Assembly (NCBI GenBank): GCA_038503075.1
Contig: JBCAML010000003.1
Span: 2,666,001-2,730,000 of the forward strand
Direction of reading: 5' to 3'
Length of the DNA: 64,000 nt
Source: Gyromitra esculenta
Taxonomy: Eukaryota; Ascomycota; Pezizomycetes; Pezizales; Discinaceae
The notes beneath the pieces are model-generated. The model saw only the letters and a program-made list of their open reading frames with translations, was not told the DNA's origin and searched no databases. The translations under genes were made by a program, and so were the position numbers. This document shows positions 59,331 to 64,000 of the stretch, piece by piece (positions within the stretch are counted from its first letter, which is position 1; each line of letters starts with the position of its first letter).

Positions 59331-60806
59331 ATATTAGACAATATCCGCTCTCCGTAGTAGATTTATGTAGCGATAGAGTCACGACGGTAGCAAAATGTCG
59401 ACTAGATTAGACAAGGGAATAAAGACTGCTCTGTCGAAGGCTTGGATCACGAGCAAGAGGGTTTCGTTCAGCAATCCTAGTAGGTAGACCATCTTAAATC
59501 TCTATATCAGTAGAGTAGATATGCTTCATACTGTTAACCTAGCGCTGTCTAAAGTTGGCTTTAGCGACCAATCTTCAGCGATGAGACTACTGACTTAGTG
59601 AGCTGCAGGCGATCTATTAGAGCAGAAGATACATCTTGGCCTCTAGAAAGGTCCACGCCGCCGAACCTGTGAGGATAAGAAAGGTGTATTTCAGCCCTGT
59701 GGGCTAACAGGGATAGCTGTACCAAGCTTCAAGAGCGCCTACCATAGATCTTTAAATATCCCCCGAACACCTCACTACAAGAACAGAGTCTCATCCACTA
59801 GAATAGCAATGCTTTTGTGGAGCTGAAAAAAAGGCAGTGTAATGTGCGACTGAGCAGTGTTGTTCGGGTATTATGTAAATTACGTAAGTACACACTCTCT
59901 TACGCAAGCCCGTCTCGAACTCTTGTCGGCTGAGACGTATCGAGAAGACCCATCAGGTACTTGCGGTCACAGGTATAAGTTATTAGTAGCCGAGTTCTTT
60001 GCGCCTTTAGTCCCCTCTGTTTTGGTTCTGGGGCGGTACTGGAGGCTGAAACAAGGAGGTTTAGTCTAGTCATAGGGTACTTTGTTGCACCACAGAGCTG
60101 GACCCTAAGAGGAGGAATGAAGGTATAACAAAAAAAGTAACTCTTAGAGAGAAGTCTTCCTTTCAGGAATGATATTGTAAGTTAGTAGGCCGGTGCTGAA
60201 ATAGCTGCAATGGTTCGTAGTGTACATGAAGCCTATTCGTCTATGGGCTGATTGCAAGGCAGCTGAGTCTTTAAACATTTGTGGGGGGATTGTTGATTCC
60301 ACCATAGGGTAGATAGTTCTTCTTAGGTAGTTACAACTGTGTGTTTATGTTTAAGTTTGTGTACTCGTGTTTGCGCGTGGAGCTGAGAGACTCGGTGTTT
60401 ATTTTTGTGAATTTAATATGCACCGTGGTTCTAATCCTTCCGATACTCTCGACGAGCCAGTCTTTGGACTATTCTCGCATCTTATATAGAAATGGTATCT
60501 CATATTTCAGGCTGCTTTCTTAGTGTTCAAGTCAAGCTAAGAGTGAGAACGGCGGCCTGATGGCCCAATGTAATATAGTGGGTTCAATAGCCATCCTGGC
60601 TGAAATAACTATAACCATATGTATTGCATAGGCATTCTATATAGCTAACTCTGAACCTCTGCCAGTGTATTTGAAAAACATAAACTCGTTACATCATAAA
60701 ACCATAGAAACCTCAGAAATATACTTCCAAATGACAGCCAAACCCTTTCTCGTCTAACCTTTTTTAAACCCCTCCCCAAACTCCTAACTCCCAATCACCA
60801 TACATG
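59331..60806. other. Intergenic region
   Basis: No gene recognised. Contains the upstream side of the ankyrin relic and the 3' flank of the F-box gene. Confidence 0.5.
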
Positions 60807-63186
60807 CTATTTCTCTCCAATCACATTCTCGATTGAAGCTACTCGCTCTCCACTCAAATCCCACCGTTTCCCCGCCGCCCCCGATCTGCTTAGCCCGCTC
60901 TCTCCATCCTTTGCATCGTCCTGCTTGCCAAGATCAAAATAACACACCTCAATCCTCCCTCTATCCGTCGCCACAACCACCACCACCACTCCACCAACAC
61001 CCGGCTTCAGTGCTGCGTCCTCCGGCAGTAGCTGGGTCCGCCGCGGCGAAGCCCACACCGGCTGTCGATACGAGATCCTCAGATCCGTGATTCGGCCACC
61101 TGTATCTGGCGGGATCCTCGCGATCTTCCGGAAGCTGCTTGAGCATGGAGTCGAAATGTAGATTACTCCCGCGTCGGTCGAGGCTACTGTGATTGGGGGG
61201 CCTAGGGGCGATAAAGCTGGTACATCGATAGCGGCGATGTGGATGATTTTTGAGAATGCGGAGGTGGTGGGACATCCCAGCTCAGATTTTTTATGGAGTG
61301 AAAGCGTGTTATGGGGCGCATCGATATCGCGTGGTGGTGGTGGGGTTTGCGTGTGGAGGATGGGGTAAAGCTGTAGGTGGGATGGCTTGTGCGGAGGCGA
61401 TAGGCATATGAACTGCGGTGATCCGGTGCCTGGGATTTCCATCATGTTGGCGTAGTTGAAGGTCATGGATAGGGTTGGGGTAATGATCGTGGTGCCATAA
61501 GTAGGGATGGGAGGTGCTGCAGGCGCTCTGCCTGGAGGAACTTCGTCCCCTGATTCTCTCCCCCCGTCTTCTGTGTCGTGAGCGGTGTTGGAGCAGACTA
61601 TGTAGTCGACATTTGCTCCAACACTGCTGTCCCATACTTTCCCAGTCTGAATACTCGCTATCTTCCCTGGCATCTGGGGGAGAGGAATCAGTCTTTTTGT
61701 AGCTGCACCTTTGCCCCAGACTTCGTTTTTCGAGATCTCCGACATGGCCATAACGTTAACCCCTTCCCAGACCTCCAATCCACCAGCACCCGCAAATAAT
61801 ACACTCTCCGATCTCTCCCCCAACTTCGCCTTTGTCGCGCCTTGCTGCGACGAACACACCCCTTCAAACACCATCGAATCCCAGATCATCCATTTCTGCA
61901 CCGGCCTATATTCCACAACTGCAGGAGCCTTACCGCCAGGCGTCAACCAGCCAACTAAACGTTCCCTAAAACCCCGCCTCGTAGGCACACTACTCTTCGT
62001 CTTCCTGCTCGCCTGGCGGATCTTATACAGATGTGCCTGGCGCCCCTGAAACAGCACGAGCAAGTCCAGCCCCTTCGAGTACGAGCCCGTGCGTTCATCG
62101 TGCTCCACTCCGCCCCTCACAGCCGGCCCGAAAGACGCAGAAACCACCCGACCGGACTCCGGCAGCGTCAGCAGGTACGTCGGCGTTGCGTCCCAGGCGT
62201 GTAGCGTCTTCGCCGGATAACTGTCTCCAAACCAGCAGCCCTGCCGGATATCGCCGTCCAGCACAGCGCGGTAGGTGCAGTACACGTGCACTCTGAACGG
62301 GAACACCGTCTCCACGACCAGGAAATAGTGCCCGTCTTCAGAGAGGTGTATATCTGGGTACACTGCCGTCGCCCCCACCGCCGCCGCCGAGCCATCACCA
62401 GCGTCATCCACCGCTAACAATGCAGCTCCGTACCCGCTATCGTTCGAAAACACCCGTCCGAGCGGATTGGGCGGGTTCCGGCAGTACAGCGTTGAGACCG
62501 CACGTCTCGCGCTTTTCGCCCCCGCGCCGCCCCAGAGGTGTCCGGTGCGGCGGAGCTGTTGCGCCAGCGTCTTTAAATCGTGCTGGCTCCCGCCGGTTGG
62601 TGTCGGGGGTGGCATGGTGGACCCCGGGCTCTGTGCTTGCTGTAGAGCGGCTATATTCCGCGCCACGAGCCCCGCGTAGGAGCCAGCGCTGCGCCAGACG
62701 GAGCATGTTCGCGTGCAGTTGTAGAAGTCGATAGGGTCGAGGAGGGCGAATATCTCCTGGAGCAGCTCGTTGGGCAGGTTTGCGGCGGCGTTGAAGTGCT
62801 GCAGGGAGCGGACGTGGGCGAGGGCCTGCTGGCGGCAGACGGCGATGCGGGCGCTGGCGTGGTCCCGGAGGGAGCGGGAGGTGTTGAGCAGCGGGACGAG
62901 ATCCGCGGGGGTCAGGCTGGAGAGGATCAGGTCAATGACCGGCGGGGGCAGAGAGGTGAGGCGGGACCAGCAGTAGTGGTGGGGCGTGTGGCGCACTGTA
63001 AAGGAGCGCTTCGGAGGGACGAGGAGGTCAACTCTGGTTAAGGCCACCGTATAGTTAGATATATGTGTATATATGTATCTATATATTACCACTGAGTGGC
63101 TGCACAGCGGCTTTTATATATATCGCTTCATGGGCCAGTTGCTCTACTTACGCAGAACGCAGATACTGAGAACGGAAATAAACCAT
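60807..63186 (-). CDS. F-box protein, large, GC-rich
   Basis: The main exon (63033-60807) holds an F-box NLPNELLQEIFALLDPIDFYNC.. (about 97-128) preceded by a second F-box-like stretch SLPPPVIDLILSSLTPADLVPLL (about 39-61). The C-terminal 550 residues may form a beta-propeller-like fold (repeated short strands such as YFLVVETVFPFRVHVY, LDLLVLFQGRQAHLYKI, KWMIWDSMVF, ESVLFAGAGGLEVWEG). There is no ATG in the first 150 or so codons of the open frame. A 35-nt upstream exon (63186-63152) with an ATG and a perfect GTAAGT donor joins in phase to an acceptor at 63034, giving 753 residues; I prefer this model. The gene is much richer in GC than its neighbours. It is probably a substrate receptor of an SCF ubiquitin ligase; the target is unknown. 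Confidence 0.75.
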
Positions 63187-64000
63187 ATTCACAGCCAGCA
63201 GTCCCCCTAAACCAAAGACCCGGTAGCAATATGCACGGAGCAGCACTTAAAAGTCGGACACGATTGATTCCGGGGCCAACATTCGCAGAAAGAAAGAAAG
63301 AAAAAAAAGGGTACTAATGCATATGCTGATTACATCTAAGGCACAACGTCAAAAACCCACCCCCAAGCTTTTATATACCAAGCTCCAACCCAAACAGTAG
63401 TAACACAGCCGCAAGCTACCGCCAACAGGGAGGGCGGGGGGAGCTCCCAAATAGCATCATCAGCATCATGTAGTTACCTTGAATTACGGCGGTGTTACGC
63501 TCAAGAGCTGGCGGGGGCTCCGCGCGGGAATGTCCGGTGCCATCGACATCCAAACAGGAATATCCCCCATCGACAATACTTTGAAACACAGGCTGCCTCA
63601 CTTGGGGATTCCTACTAAATGGGCCACCAAGCCCCGCTAAGCGACGGGGGAGGGGCAGAGCAGGAGTACTGTACATGTATGTAGCTACTAGAAAGCACAG
63701 ACGCCATTGGGGAGAGCTCCTGCCACGGAGGAGCACGCAGCATCCACATGGGCAAAAGGGGACTGGAATGCATGGAGACCGTGGCAGCAGACACACGATG
63801 CTCTGGCCATGAGGCCTCCGTGAATTGGCAGGCAAGGCGGCAGAGTTTGTAATACAGGAGCTGTTCGGAGGAGGAGGAGGAGGGGGCTTTCTCGCAAGGC
63901 TCAGTCGCACAGCGGTGCTACAGGCAACAGCAGCAACCCCAGAGCTAACTGCTTGCAGCCAGAACGTGGGACCAATCCGCAATCACAGCCACAGCCCTTC
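63187..64000. other. Upstream region of the F-box gene to the window edge
   Basis: No supported gene. A 188-codon minus-strand frame at 63416-63982 begins at TTG and is low-complexity. A (GAAA)n tract lies at about 63290-63306 and a TACATGTA site at 63672. Confidence 0.45.

Noticed and set aside
63416..63982. Minus-strand frame of 188 codons at the right edge.
   Set aside because: Begins at TTG, contains a proline run and simple sequence, and resembles no family.

Overview
The window is nuclear DNA of a filamentous ascomycete (Pezizomycotina). The evidence is short introns (about 45-140 nt) with fungal branch sites such as CTAAC or CTGAT, single-gene transcription units on both strands, and protein families with their usual filamentous-fungal form: AP-2 alpha, Trm1, Slh1, a Vnx1-type vacuolar exchanger, Cox16, an EF-hand MscS channel, fungal TMEM16, an RNPS1-like SR protein and Vip1/Asp1. 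The DUF7918 proteins, ankyrin proteins and loose spacing would fit an early-diverging lineage such as Pezizomycetes, but that placement is inference only.

Layout. 0-3 kb: the 5' end of the AP-2 alpha gene (minus strand, running off the left edge), then a MITE-like element. 3-12 kb: TRM1 (minus) and SLH1 (plus) back to back. 13-15 kb: a seven-TM rhodopsin-domain protein rebuilt from seven exons. 15-18 kb: gene-poor. 18-23 kb: a VNX1-like exchanger (plus), broken by a 7-bp tandem duplication, converging on COX16 (minus). 24-27 kb: a divergent SDR / FAD-oxidoreductase pair. 27-32 kb: an F-box/ankyrin protein and an MscS channel with an EF hand. 33-34 kb: the PLP-homeostasis protein. 35-39 kb: two tandem DUF7918 paralogues. 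40-43 kb: a TMEM16 scramblase, then an intron-containing tRNA-Phe. 44-45 kb: the RNPS1-like protein. 48-57 kb: VIP1, then a mitochondrial helicase-like protein. 58-59 kb: a decayed ankyrin gene with a SINE-like insertion flanked by a 15/16-bp target-site duplication. 60-63 kb: a GC-rich F-box protein.

No gene cluster or dedicated pathway is evident. Most genes are housekeeping: vesicle coat, tRNA modification, ribosome rescue, ion transport, respiratory-chain assembly, inositol pyrophosphate signalling and splicing. The less conserved genes (rhodopsin-domain, ankyrin, DUF7918) and the mobile-element traces lie in looser intervening DNA. Exon models were built by hand from splice signals, reading phase and recalled family sequence. 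Every multi-exon model given here closes in frame, except the VNX1-like gene, which needs one 7-bp copy disregarded.

The most notable signals are: three GC-AG introns and three exons of 22 nt or less (5, 14 and 22 nt); the frameshifting duplication in the VNX1-like gene; a GT-to-GC donor difference at the same intron of two tandem paralogues; the SINE with its duplication; a TIR element whose arms differ only by a CG/TA change; a tail-only insertion between 14-bp direct repeats; and strong enrichment of the palindrome TACATGTA, found only outside coding exons.
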